Position numbers and translations under genes: made by a program. The notes below the pieces were generated by a model. The model searched no databases, was not told where the DNA came from, and saw only the letters and a list, made by a program, of their open reading frames with translations. From Nymphaea colorata (taxonomy: Eukaryota > Streptophyta > Magnoliopsida > Nymphaeales > Nymphaeaceae): a stretch of DNA of 64,000 bases. Positions 47,832 to 58,875 of this stretch are shown one piece after another (position 1 is the stretch's first letter; each line of letters opens with the position of its first letter). Location of the stretch: contig NC_045138.2 in the NCBI RefSeq assembly GCF_008831285.2, positions 34,032,769-34,096,768 on the forward strand, written 5' to 3'.

Positions 47832-49284
47832 GTTATTGATATATGCTGAGCTGGGTTTGGTTCAATTTGGGAGCTTCAGGTGGGTTAACCAAATCCACTA
47901 GAGCTGACTTGTGATTTGAATAATATCGAAAGAGTAGGAGACACTTGGAGGTTTTCAGTTTGTCTGGAGAATGTACTAATCTTGTGGTTTAGTTCTGTTT
48001 ATATAAAGATGTCAGCGGCCAAATGTTTATTGACATCAAGGAAACTTCGGATTCGATCAAGTGGGGATCAAGAAAAGAACGCTGCTCACCAGGTCCCCAA
48101 GTTCAAAGTTGGGCTTCCCTAATCAGATCCTTCCAATGTATGAATCTGAGTCGGACCCGATAAATAGCCAAATTATTGGTTACTCCTGGCCATCAAATGG
48201 CTAAACCAGATGTAAAGCTGTCCGACCGATTACCCCACTTAACAAAATTAGACGGATTGAGAATCACAATAGATCTGAAGTGCATCTGGATCCCGTCTCC
48301 AATCCGATCCAAAAAATTAACCAACCAATTACGTGTACGCATGTTTTTCATTCATTCTTTGTTTCATTTCATTCTTTTTCCTTCGATCTGTTACTTCCTT
48401 TCCTCATTTGTTGAGATCATATGGGATGATCCACAATTTATAAAAGTTCTATAGGTCGCTTATGAATACACGTAGCTTCAACTTTAAAACAGAAGAAGCA
48501 CTTTATAGGTTTTACATTTATAACATCTCATGCATCAACAACTTGGCGCCATTAATTCACAAGCTACCCCTGCTAAATGGGCAGAACCTGTACGTGCACA
48601 ATTTTTTTCAATTCTACAGGCCAGTCATGGATGATAGACCATTTGTGTGACTATGGGTCTCCTGGCTTATTTGATCGGAAACATGAAATGAAACAATATA
48701 TTTGCCATTGAGATAATTTGATATTAGAAAGATCGACTCATTACTTCATTTGCGATAAAAAAATCGACTTCACATTTTAGTCTTCAATAGATTTTTAAGT
48801 ACCGAAATTTCATTTGCATTAGTACTCGGCTTAGGCAAATAAACTTTTTATCAGGTTATCATTCGAAGGATCTGCGGATTATATCATTAAGGACAATATG
48901 CCATACCTGAAATTGAAATATGATCCGAAATTGATCATGTTCTTTAGCAGGTCCTAATATCCAAGTGATCTGTGAAATTGGATGATTAAATGTTGAACTG
49001 CCCTGCGTACTCCAGCTTAATTAACAATTTTAAAAAACTGACTTGTGTTTCAATATTTTGCGAACTCAGTAAGCTGAAACTACGTCACACAGAAACCTAT
49101 TGAACCATTTTTGACTTTGTAAACACAGGGTTTTTGGAGCTCACCATTTTTTTTTCATCATCACTAATTGAACATGAATGAAACTAAATCATATCGAAAT
49201 TGGAGGTTTCCGAACTCTTTGAATAGATATAAGAAAAAACAACTATCCATGATGTTGTTCACACCCAAACATTAAACATAAAAT

Positions 49285-52140
49285 TCAACACGGCAGCTTG
49301 AATCCCATGTGCTTTCCTTGACTGCTCTCTCTCCAAACATTCAGTGCCCCAAAGCTAGTAATCAACACAGTGCTTATTGCCATTATGGTGGCGACCAAGA
49401 ACACTATGAGTGATGCTCTACCATATCTTTTTATTGGTTTTTGTATGACTACCAGGCCGATCCATGAAGAAATAAAGCACAGAGTGGAAAAACAGAGCGC
49501 ATAGTCCAGGTGTTTAAGGCCCAGTAACAGATACTGAACTGCAGACATAGAGGCAGAAAAGGAAACCATAAAAGAGGTAGTCGCTGCTGCTATCTGCCAA
49601 TCAAAACAAAGGTCATCAGCTCTCTAGGTGGATCTTTAAACTCAAGGCAAACATAAAACAGAATATAAGCTCATTTCAGCTTATTTGCTAATTGCTATAT
49701 CTTCGTGCTTAGGAGCAACACAGCTTTTGGATATAGTGTTGGAAGCTAGAACCTATTGCAGTACTGTACCTGATAATTCAGGCACAGATTTAGGAATAGT
49801 CTTTTTCTCTGGTTGTTTCCATTTCTTTTACCTGTCAACGCTTGTTTAGTTGTTTTTGTTTTCGGCATGCTGTCCTTGTTCAAAGAAATCCAGCAAATTT
49901 GCTTCTTATTATCTGTTGATGTTCTGTGGAAACTACTGAATCCAAAGCAAATAGTGCAGTTGGTAGTAAAATCAAATTCATGGACGTGAAAAGGTTAAAC
50001 GTACATGAGGGGGGATTCCCATCTGAAGAAGAATTGGGCTTATAATCATCCCTCCAGCAATTCCAAAGAGGCCACTCAAAGAACCAGATGCAACAGCTAT
50101 TAGCAGAAACAGAAGCTTTGCCCTACCTTGCACGCTCCCCAGCGTCTGGTCCTACGAAAACCCCCCACGTTTGAGTAACAAAGTTCTAATTGATTAAATT
50201 GACAAATTTTATCGTCATACCTGTCCAAAGGAGTGATGGTCTACTGTGATCTTCTCCATAAGTAAAATGTATACCGTGAAAAGTATAGCAAGAGGAACTT
50301 GACATCCAAAGAGTAGCCAGTACCCTACTCCACAAGGCTTCAGGTGAATCAAACTCTGCATGCACATCAAAACACTAGAATCATGATAGAAAGAATTGTA
50401 ACATGGTTGCCTTATACGGAGTTTCAATTACTTTTTCAAGACGATCCACGAAAATATCATTATAACAGAGTACGCAACAATCGATGAGCTGCACCACTGA
50501 CACGAAATTTATGTATGAATCAGAGAAGAACTGACATAGGCGCCCGAAATGCAAAATATACGGTCAATTCAAGACATTAAGTCACAGGCCACTGTTCAGA
50601 GAAACTCTAGACAAGAAATAAAGCCTGCAGAACTGTAAAGCTGTTACAGATCATAGGCGTACAACGTTTGGCGACCAGGTCAGGCATGATATATTGCTGG
50701 TGTTGTCTACTGAGGGCGTTAATTTTGCACGGATATTATCTGCTCCAAGCTCCCACGCTAGAGACTATTTACCCAAAAGTTTATTCATCATTCTGAGAAA
50801 TCTAACCAGATATAGACACTAACAATGTTTGTGCACCACTTTTCGCATACCTCGGCTCTGTTACAGATTTAGAGTGCCATATTCTTCCCTCCCAAAATAA
50901 TCATCGATTCTCATCTTCTGATTCATCCCTATCCAACCCAAATCAAACATAAACGCGCACACGCGCATAGATGGATGCACGCACACAAAAAAAAGAAAAA
51001 GAAAAAAAGAAGAAGAAGATCCAGGAAGAATACAAGAACCGAAAGGGAAAATGGACGTAAACGAAATAATTTTTTCATGATCATAAATTTTAGTTTTTCT
51101 TATCTGAAGCTGGGATTCTTTTTTTTCTCCAATTGGTAAAAGCTGAAACTGTGATAAGATGGTAAATAACAGAAGAAATTTATGCCGTCCAAGATAAGGT
51201 CATTTTCTTAGAATTTTTATTTGAGTAGATTGGTTAGGACATTGTTCAGATTCTTTTAGGAAGGGAACAAGCGGCCAAAAAAAACTGCATCCTCCCTGAG
51301 CCCAAGTGATCAGATTCTTTTACGAAGGGAACGAGCCGCTAAGAAAAACTGAAGTCTTCCTGAGCCCAAGAAACCATTCAGAAAAGGCTAATTCTCGCAG
51401 TAAAATGTTGTTAATCTGGTATATAAATAAATATAGCACAATCTGAACAATACCTGTCCCTGAAGATCCCCCCGCAAAATCTGAAGCACAAAGAAGGACA
51501 TCCAAATAGCGGCCAGGATGCCAAGTTTTCTCCAAGGAAGCACAGAGCCTCTATGGCTTTCAACATTTAAAATTGGCACTACCAAACTCGCAACTTCACC
51601 GACCTCTTTGTTTTCAAGCCGACAACCTTGCTCAGTCTCCTGCTTCCATCTTCTAAACCCAGCTTTCCATGTTGTGAACGTAGAGAAAGAAAGAAAAAAT
51701 GCAAACAGCATAGTTATCAACCACTCAGGAAACATAACATTACAGATCACCCCAACACTTACACCAAGCAGCAAACATGGCTCAGTCATCAGTGTTATGT
51801 CGTAGTCAATGAGTGGCTTGTTGCTAAAATTTGGGTGTTTGGCAGGCAAGTGGTAGATAACGTTCGCAACAGTGCTTCCAGTGACCATGAGAGCAGAAAT
51901 AGAGGCTGAAGTTTTCATGTCTAGTCCTGCTACCAGATTCAATATTGGTATATACAGACCGCCACCACCGAGCCCACCTGCGCTCGAAATAGACGAGGCA
52001 AAGAAACTCAACAGGCCTGCTAGGATCAATCCAGACTCCAAATTCATCTGAGGTAGCCTCTTAGCTGCGGTATAGTGATGAATCATGCCAGAAACATGGT
52101 TTGCAAGAGGACGGAAACTACACTCCCTCAGTTCTCCCAT
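49285..52140 (-). CDS. TauE/SafE family sulfite exporter-like membrane protein
   Basis: Four exons on the minus strand, 51454-52140, 50221-50355, 50005-50151 and 49285-49593, all phase 0 with GT-AG introns, encode 425 residues. The N-terminal half has the family block AGGLGGGGLYIPILNLVAG, followed by SASISALMVTGSTVANVIYH. The second half has the mirrored block SGLFGIAGGMIISPILLQMG and TTSFMVSFSAS, i.e. the two inverted repeats of the TauE/SafE fold, with about 9-11 membrane spans. Bacterial members export sulfite, sulfoacetate or other organic anions; the substrate of the plant proteins is not settled. The first exon encodes the first repeat and the linker. Length is normal for plant members. 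The start is the only Met with a reasonable N-terminal extension before the first membrane span. Confidence 0.93.
51247..51370. repeat. Intronic tandem duplication, 64 bp period
   Basis: CAGATTCTTTTAGGAAGGGA at 51247 recurs as CAGATTCTTTTACGAAGGGA at 51311. Both run to CCTGAGCCCAAG. It lies in intron 1 of the TauE/SafE gene. Confidence 0.75.
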
Positions 52141-52545
52141 GGTTGCTTGCTACTTGTTCTTGAGTTCGATGCGCCAGCAAGATGCAGCTCAGGGACGTGC
52201 TTGAGCTCCTCCTTTAAAGGAATTTTATTTCTTGGGACAAAGGTGTTGGAACTTGGAAGGTCTTCAACTCTTACGGCAAAAACCACAAGCATCGTATAAA
52301 AGAAAAGAAGAAAATAGAAGAGATCTTTTACACAAATTCACTTCATTACCTCACATTTTTTATAATGGTGTATTACAAATATATATATAGCGTGTCAATT
52401 CATACAAAGAAATGAAACCACCATGACTCATTACCAAGTTCCAGTCTCCCATCACGATGGCCAATTATTTTATATTTATCGCCACTACACTTAGATGAAG
52501 AGAGACACCTCACCACACGCATGCATGGACCATAAAAGACCATTA

Positions 52546-52645
52546 CTAACACCACTATTTTAAATTAATTTTTGTTTACCACAACACACAACCTATTAAC
52601 ACCACTATTTTAAATTAATTTTTGCTTACCACAACACAAAACCAA
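52546..52645. repeat. Two-copy tandem duplication, 50 bp period
   Basis: TAACACCACTATTTTAAATT occurs at about 52547 and 52597, each followed by AATTTTTGYTTACCACAACA. The copies are nearly identical. Confidence 0.85.
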
Positions 52646-52846
52646 AGAGGCTCCTTGCATATTCGCATTGAAGCACAACATTTGTGCCGTTCATTACTTT
52701 CAACGTGTAGTACCATCTTCAATCATGGCACCTTTAGACATCGTAATATCCTGGTGCAATTTATTGAGAGTCAACACCAAGAGACAGCATGAACCATAAT
52801 TACGATGCGTTGCCCATTACTACGAGCATCACTCTCAGAAGGTTCT

Positions 52847-52880
<34 letters not shown>

Positions 52881-53065
52881 CATGCTGCCTGGATTTGGAT
52901 TCCTCTCAGGAACATGCCCAAGAAGAAGATTCCAAGCGATAATAGCAAGTGGAGCATGATCGGGACGTCGGGTTCACTGTCCTATACAACGTTGAAGACA
53001 AGGCAAAATACAATACAATGGGCGACCCCATATCAAAAAGGGTACAATTAAAATAGCCAGTTACT

Positions 53066-53145
53066 TAGTTTGTCGTGTGGTATTTATCTTGATCCATTAA
53101 GGAAGTAGTTTGTCGCGTAGTATTTATCTTGATCCATTAAGGAAG
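53066..53145. repeat. Two-copy tandem duplication, 40 bp period
   Basis: TAGTTTGTCGTGTGGTATTT at 53066 recurs as TAGTTTGTCGCGTAGTATTT at 53106. Both end GATCCATTAAGGAAG. Confidence 0.85.
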
Positions 53146-53537
53146 CCTGCAGGTTAGACATGAAACCATTTTGGTTGTGAAACTTTGCCAGGATTGTGTT
53201 TTAGTTCATGCAGAGGAGGTGATAAAGACGACCGAAGTGAGCTTCATTGGAGCAACTTCTTTGCATTTCAATTGATATCAGTCAAGGAGATCAAGAATGT
53301 CATTTGTTTTATTTGCATACTAAAAGAGCGTGGGGTCTATTTTGTCTGTCTTCCTGCTTCATTTTAGTTCTCCCCTTGTGATTTTGATGGGGAATGGTGG
53401 TGGGAAGGATTTCTTTTGGGAAGAGAAACCTTTCGTAAAATGAACGAGGCTCGCCAATTACTACCAAAGAAAGTAAGGGTTCTAAGAAATTGTGAAGACT
53501 TTCCAGAAATCATTATTTATGCATTATCTGAGTTACA

Positions 53538-53804
53538 GGTTGAGGATCAGTTCCACAACCATAAAGGGTGCTTGGCTTAGGCTCAGGAAAGACCAGAAGG
53601 TTGCAACTAAGCTGATATTCGTGACAGGTTGAGGGCCTGTTCCACAACCATAAAGGGTGCTTGGCTTAGCCTCAAGAAGGACCAGAAGGTTCCAACTAAG
53701 CTGATATTCGTGACAGGTTGAGAACCTGTTCCACAACCATAAAGGGTGCTTGGCTTATGCTCAAGAAGGACCAGAAGGTTCCAACTAAGCTGATATTCGT
53801 GACA
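53538..53804. repeat. Three-copy 89 bp tandem repeat
   Basis: Units start at 53538, 53627 and 53716 with GGTTGAG and share TTCCACAACCATAAAGGGTG and CTAAGCTGATATTCGTGACA. Units 2 and 3 are closer to each other than to unit 1. The period is not a multiple of three, so the reading frame shifts between units, which argues against coding. It lies about 240 bp to the left of the tRNA gene. Confidence 0.93.
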
Positions 53805-54042
53805 GGTCAGTCGGTACTTTCAGCTAGCAAACTGAGACTTGTAGTACCGATACGACGTCAAGTTCTGACGTCAACATACAGCCGGGCTCCTTTGTTTTTA
53901 TTCCTTGCTTTTGTCCATAATTTTTTTCGGCAATAAACTACCTCGCAGGCGGCAATCCATTATCGGAACCATATTCGCAGTTTTTCAAGAGAAAAGGTTG
54001 GAAAGGAATCTTGCTAATAAAAAAAGTATCGCAGACACGGAA

Positions 54043-54113
54043 GGGCCCAACCGGGTTCGAACCGGTGACCTCTTGATCTGCAGTCAAATGCTCTACCACT
54101 GAGCTATGGACCC
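54043..54113 (-). tRNA. tRNA-Cys (GCA)
   Basis: A 71-base cloverleaf on the minus strand. The acceptor stem GGGTCCA pairs with TGGGCCC (one G-U). The D arm is GCTCAGTGGTAGAGC. The anticodon loop is CTGCAGA with anticodon GCA, and the T arm is ACCGGTTCGAACCCGGT. No intron. The A box TAGCTCAGTGGTAGAG and B box GGTTCGAACCC are intact, so it is probably transcribed by Pol III. It looks like the nuclear cytosolic type. Confidence 0.95.
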
Positions 54114-57100
54114 CCAGTTGATCTTTGAACCGTTGCTTTCCCAAATAATCCCTGTTCAATTCATTTATAATGGCTTCTCGGACCACGGGTCCACGAGGAT
54201 CATACGGGTTAAAGCTGGAAACTTAAAAAGAAAAATAAAACTGGTCATATGAGGTTCTTCATAACTAAACCTATTGTGTTGGTACAATTAGTAACGTTAA
54301 ATCAGACGAGATTTTATTTTGCAATTTTCGATGCTTGTGCGAGACAGCTAGGAAGCTAATCTGAGATAGGTATAAAGTCCGCTATTAAGGACAGTGGAAG
54401 GACACCACTAGGACCCTTTTTTTTTATTTATAGGCCCCACCGTAACTTGCTGCTGAGGCAAATCAAAGATTTGATTAGAATCAACAAGTGGTGGGGATTC
54501 AACACTTTATGAAATATATTCGACGTCAAGATTATGTTATGTATTAACTCCATGTGAGGCATGCAGAGAAGCAAGAACTTAGTCCATGTTGAGCCGAATG
54601 GGCCGGTTTTCTCAAACAAGCTCCAAGGATCCATCATCAGTTCCTGTCATTACCAACTTCTTTCCTTACATAACCTTAACCTGGATTATATCAAGAAAAT
54701 GATGAAGATGGAATTCGAAATGCATGGTTCAGCAATATATTGTTATCAAATATTGTACAGTCGCTACTTTATTATTGTCATATGTGCCAACCAACTGTTA
54801 CGCATTAGATGAAAGACGTGTCAGGCCGAAACAAGGCAAACGAGCGTCACCTTTTTCAAGGTGTTACCAACTTTCATTTTTTCGTGAAAGTGCTTTCACT
54901 TTCGTCTAGCATTCAAAGATTGAGGGATAGTGGACAAAATGATAATATCGAATTTGTAGGAGGAAATAATGTTGATTACCAATCTGTCTTCTTCTTATTA
55001 GACGCAAGTGCAGGGCACAATCAGCCAAGAACACGTCTTCAATGGAGCTTACGACCACCACAATTCTTCGGGGTCCGTCCCTTTGCATCTGAAAGTTGAT
55101 CTTTTTTCTTATCTGAGGAAACTTTTAGTTTGGTCGATCGAAAGAAAACTGACTCACTAATTTTTTTCCGGTTGCAAATTTTATGGTGAGTACTTATTTA
55201 TTTTGTTCAAGACATTTTTACCTCTGACAAAAATAACAAAGCGAGGTCCCTTGATAGTTGCCGCTAAACTAAGGTGGTGTTTGATGAGGTCTGAATTGTG
55301 GAATTCTAAAATTAAAATTCACTTTTTTGTATCATCAAACAAAGAATGTTGATTTCTTGAATCAAAATTCTTGAACTATGACTTTACCCTAAGGAGTGAA
55401 ATTATGATTTCAGAATTTCATAATTTTTTCATCTTTTTTTTAGGGCACTTGTCATAGTAGTTTTAATTCATCAAACACATTCTTTCCATTTCTAGAATCA
55501 AAATTCCAGACTATCATACACAAAAGAAAATTAAAACTGGAATTTTCATTCCAATTGCAATATGAGGTGAAATTTTGTTTCTAGAATTTTAATTCAAAAC
55601 GCACATGAAAGTCTAGTAGGTATGGAAGTTAATTAGCTTTGTCTTGGCATTCATGCTAGAAGAAGATGTTAATTGGCTTCTATGCTTAATTTGGAAGTTG
55701 ATAGTTAAACATGAAGCGACACTTTCTTGAAGGTTGAAGCATCTGTCACTAGAATTTAGGTGTCCGAACGTTCTTCTCTGAACCTTCATTAATCCATTGT
55801 CCCACTCGGTGCCAATAATATGCGAGTTCTGACTTTCACTTTCTCCTTCCCACCTCATCCCAACTTCCTTTCCTCTTTGCCCTATCTAGAGCCTTGATAA
55901 GAAAGCTACCAACTACTTGAGAACTTAGTGCAATTTGAGTTCAGAGTTTCTACATTCTATGAGTCACCAAATATTATTCCAAAATCTTGTTTCTCACCAT
56001 TCGCTTTAATGGGGATCATGATCTGACCATCCAGGGATGAAACTTGACAAGTAAAACCACAAGCAGATCGTCCTCCTGATCTGCCCAGCAGCTAACACTA
56101 ACAGCAGGGGAACTTCACCGCCCGTGCGAGCCCCGTTCTTCGGTTCGCCTGAAAGAGAGCAGGTGACCGCTTCTCTTCGCGAGCTATCGACAATGAGCTC
56201 CGCCGTTGTTGTGGGCAGGCATCTGGAGGAGAGGCGTTCACCAGTGTGCACGATTCCGGTCGAGGAAGGCGTCGAACTCGCCGCCAGCAGCACCGCAACA
56301 GCCCCTGCTCCGCCTGTGGGCAAGATGTGAAGGCATTGACACTCGAAAGGGCGGGAACGGGCTCCGCCCATGGAATTGCCGCCTGCCAGCAGACTCGATG
56401 GTCCAAATCAAATCAGTTGGTTCCACGGCTCTGACTTGGGTTTGCCCAAGAATAGAGTCCAAGTTCATGTTTCATGCCCAAAACCTCCACTAAAGCTGCC
56501 ACCTTGATCACCAGCAGGAGGATCCCACCACCGTCGCATGCACGGCGGAAGAGAGGTGGGCCATCTTCTTGAACACATCCAAAAATTTTTAGGATGAAGA
56601 ATCATTTTGGTAGAACAAATCATTTAAAATTCGTCGAGAACGACCCTTTCCAACCTGAGGAGAGTGACGCAGAGCATTCAGATCAAGATGATTTCAAATA
56701 TTGTAAATAAATCCAGATGTAAAATCCATCCCTTCTCTCCATATAAAGGGATTTGCGTGGGTTGAAAGTTTGAAAGAAATGAAATGCAAGCTGTTGTTAG
56801 GTTTCTTAACTGCACAGGCAAGTTCAAACTCCCTCCTCCATGTCTACGTTGTTGATCGGCTGATGCTTAAAATAGGACGGCGAAAGAGTTGGAAAACTTA
56901 CTGGAGTGGCTCGATGAGAATTTTCTCTCGCCAGAGCTTCAACTGTGGCCCTGGGCATGAAGATGAAAGAGGTACTATGATCGAGAGCGAGTGAAAGAAC
57001 TACTTCATCATTTACAGCACATTTACAAGCTTGTGATTGGCAAAACTTAAGATCGCCCTGGGCCAAAAATGCTTTTTCCTACTCTAGTTTTCAAAAGTTT

Positions 57101-57200
57101 CATAAGGGAAAATTTATTATTATGGCTCACCCAGCAGTGCCTCGTCCACCATTTCTTCTCATCTGTCTTGTTTGCTTCATGAAGCTTCCATGCCTACAAT
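54114..57200. other. Intergenic DNA with scattered short ORFs
   Basis: Mostly AT-rich. A GC-rich island at about 56090-56470 has overlapping ORFs on both strands (for example 56098-56406 minus), none matching a family I know. It may be an exon of a decayed gene. A foldback element sits at 55270-55612. Confidence 0.4.
55270..55612. mobile_element. AT-rich foldback element C, probable MITE
   Basis: GTGTTTGATGA near 55277 is matched by its exact inverse TCATCAAACAC near 55478 and by TCATCAAAC near 55332. The outer part is dense in AATTCTAAAATT-like words on the left and AGAATTTTAATT on the right. The arms are imperfect and termini are not certain, so it may be two overlapping elements. Confidence 0.4.
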
Positions 57201-57289
57201 TTGATTAAATTTTTTAAAGCTGGCTGCATTTAACTCGAGAACTTTGTGTAACAGAAGCATATTGAGAGATATTTACATGAAGCCAGTAG

Positions 57290-57400
57290 GTTATCAGCGA
57301 TATCCAATTGGTGGAAGGAACTATTCTTCTGGCCACTAGAACTCCAAAGCTGAAAATATCTGATTTCGCAGAGTATTTCCCCATGCGTGCATGCTCACGC
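57290..57400 (-). pseudogene. Receptor-like kinase remnant, activation-segment/subdomain IX piece
   Basis: The minus-strand frame reads GKYSAKSDIFSFGVLVARRI. CRK and related receptor-like kinases have GQFSVKSDVFSFGVLVLEIV here, just after the APE motif; the Asp of subdomain IX (SD) is kept. No other kinase block (P-loop, VAVK, HRDLK, DFG) is visible around it, so it is an isolated remnant. It lies about 1.5 kb downstream of, and on the same strand as, the DUF26 gene, which suggests that an ancestral CRK kinase domain stood here. It could also be one exon of an unrelated kinase pseudogene. Confidence 0.55.
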
Positions 57401-57440
57401 ACACACACAGAGAGATTATAGTTTGTCAGCACATTCAGCA

Positions 57441-58875
57441 TTCATTTGAAAAGGTTATGTCATTGAGATGCAGTATCGCACGGAGAATAGGTCTCCCAAG
57501 CCTTTATTACAAAATTTTAAAAGGGAAAAGGGCATGTCCTTGAGAATTGATTTCTTAGATGGTTACCAGAAAATCGATCAATTTGCAGAGTGTGAGCATA
57601 CCCGACGATACCCAAGCTAGCTCAGTTTGAAACCAAAGCCCTATAATTGGTAGCTGACTTATTTTTTAAATATATAATATTAATATTCTATACATATTTG
57701 GTTACACTTAATTATATTTGTATATTAAATTACATTTTAGAATATATTTTTTTATTTTAGCCAACCCACGCTCAACCCTATGTGAAGAACCAGAGAAAGT
57801 ATAGTCGGCAAAATGGGGTGCGCTTCCGACGATGATTAAAAAAAAAAAAGTTGAAGAAAAGTAACATTCTGTAAACCGTTAAAAAAAAAAGTCCTTTTTC
57901 TTTCTAATAAATGGTCAAAATACCTCTTAGAGAGGTAGGAAGATAGGATGCTCATGGGCAATAAATACCATGCGCGTTTGTCCCTTGCTTGAACTCCCTA
58001 AAAACTTGTGTTGTGTGGAGTTGCGTGTGTGCTCGTTACTTGTAATACACCAAAAAGAAAACAGAGGGTATTTTGGTGATTATTTAAAATACAATGTCTT
58101 TTTCAATCATTTTACTTTTTTTGTCTTTTCAAAAACTTTTTTTTTTATTAATTAGGGTATTTTCGTTGTTAGTCATATTGACACCTCAACAATAAGTCTA
58201 CCAGTATGACCTATATAATATAAAAAGGATGACTCATTTTTATGCTTATACTTACGTAGTGTCTACTTGATTCTACAAATTTCATCATTTATATGCTTTT
58301 ATTAACATTCTAATGCTTTTGATCAGAAAAAGATCACTTTGCCTCTAAAATGTCGTGAGAATTGAAACGGACCTTTCCAATTTCCTGCGCATTAAGATCA
58401 CGATCAACACATCGATGCCAAACAGGGCCCAAGGTCAAGAGAGACATTGAGAGAAACCATGTGTCTAAGAATTAAGAAACCTCACACTTGTACTATGGAT
58501 CTGAATCTTATGGTCTGATCCAGATTTGGCACAATCAGAAAATGCCCATTTACACCAGAAAAAAAAACAAGGAAAAGAAAAGGAAAGAAATTGAAAGTGT
58601 AGGGTCCCCAGATAGTTTGCGCCTGACTGTGATACCAAGCAGGAAACTACCATATCCAACAGACAATCAAACAAAGAGTATACGAAAAACAAAAAATAAT
58701 TGACAGAAGCTCACTTTCACCCGGGCCGCGGGCTTCGCTTGAGACCTTCAACTTGGTTCACACCCAGCTAACACAAACTTGCCCCTAAAAATTTAAAAAG
58801 GAAACCACAATCTCTATCTCCACTCCCAATTAAGACGAACCCATTCTTCAGCATCATGGACCTCCGTTTCAGCGC
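57441..58875. other. Spacer between kinase remnant and DUF26 gene
   Basis: AT-rich sequence with poly-A and poly-T runs. It contains the DUF26 gene's 3' UTR at the right edge. No coding blocks are recognised. Confidence 0.4.

Larger units (their letters stand above)
47455..49284. other. Intergenic DNA between phytocyanin and TauE/SafE genes
   Basis: Promoter of the phytocyanin gene on the left and 3' flank of the transporter on the right. It holds one tandem duplication. No gene is seen; short ORFs at 48176-48650 have no recognisable content. Confidence 0.45.
52141..53537. other. Intergenic DNA upstream of the TauE/SafE gene
   Basis: Leader and promoter side of the transporter gene. AT-rich, with a (TA)n tract at 52849-52868 and two tandem duplications. 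No gene is seen. Confidence 0.45.

Noticed and set aside
53938-54186. Minus-strand 82-residue ORF with SSVVEHLTADQEVTGSNPVG
   Set aside because: This word is the well-known false translation of a tRNA gene; the real feature is tRNA-Cys.
56006-56493. Overlapping ORFs on both strands in a GC-rich island
   Set aside because: Length is explained by high GC content; no frame shows conserved motifs or a clear start and splice pattern.
56824-57066. Minus-strand ORF considered as the C-terminal end of the lost CRK kinase
   Set aside because: It lacks the Cys-x-x-x-Leu-Cys-Val-Gln and Arg-Pro-Thr-Met words expected in that part of the kinase.
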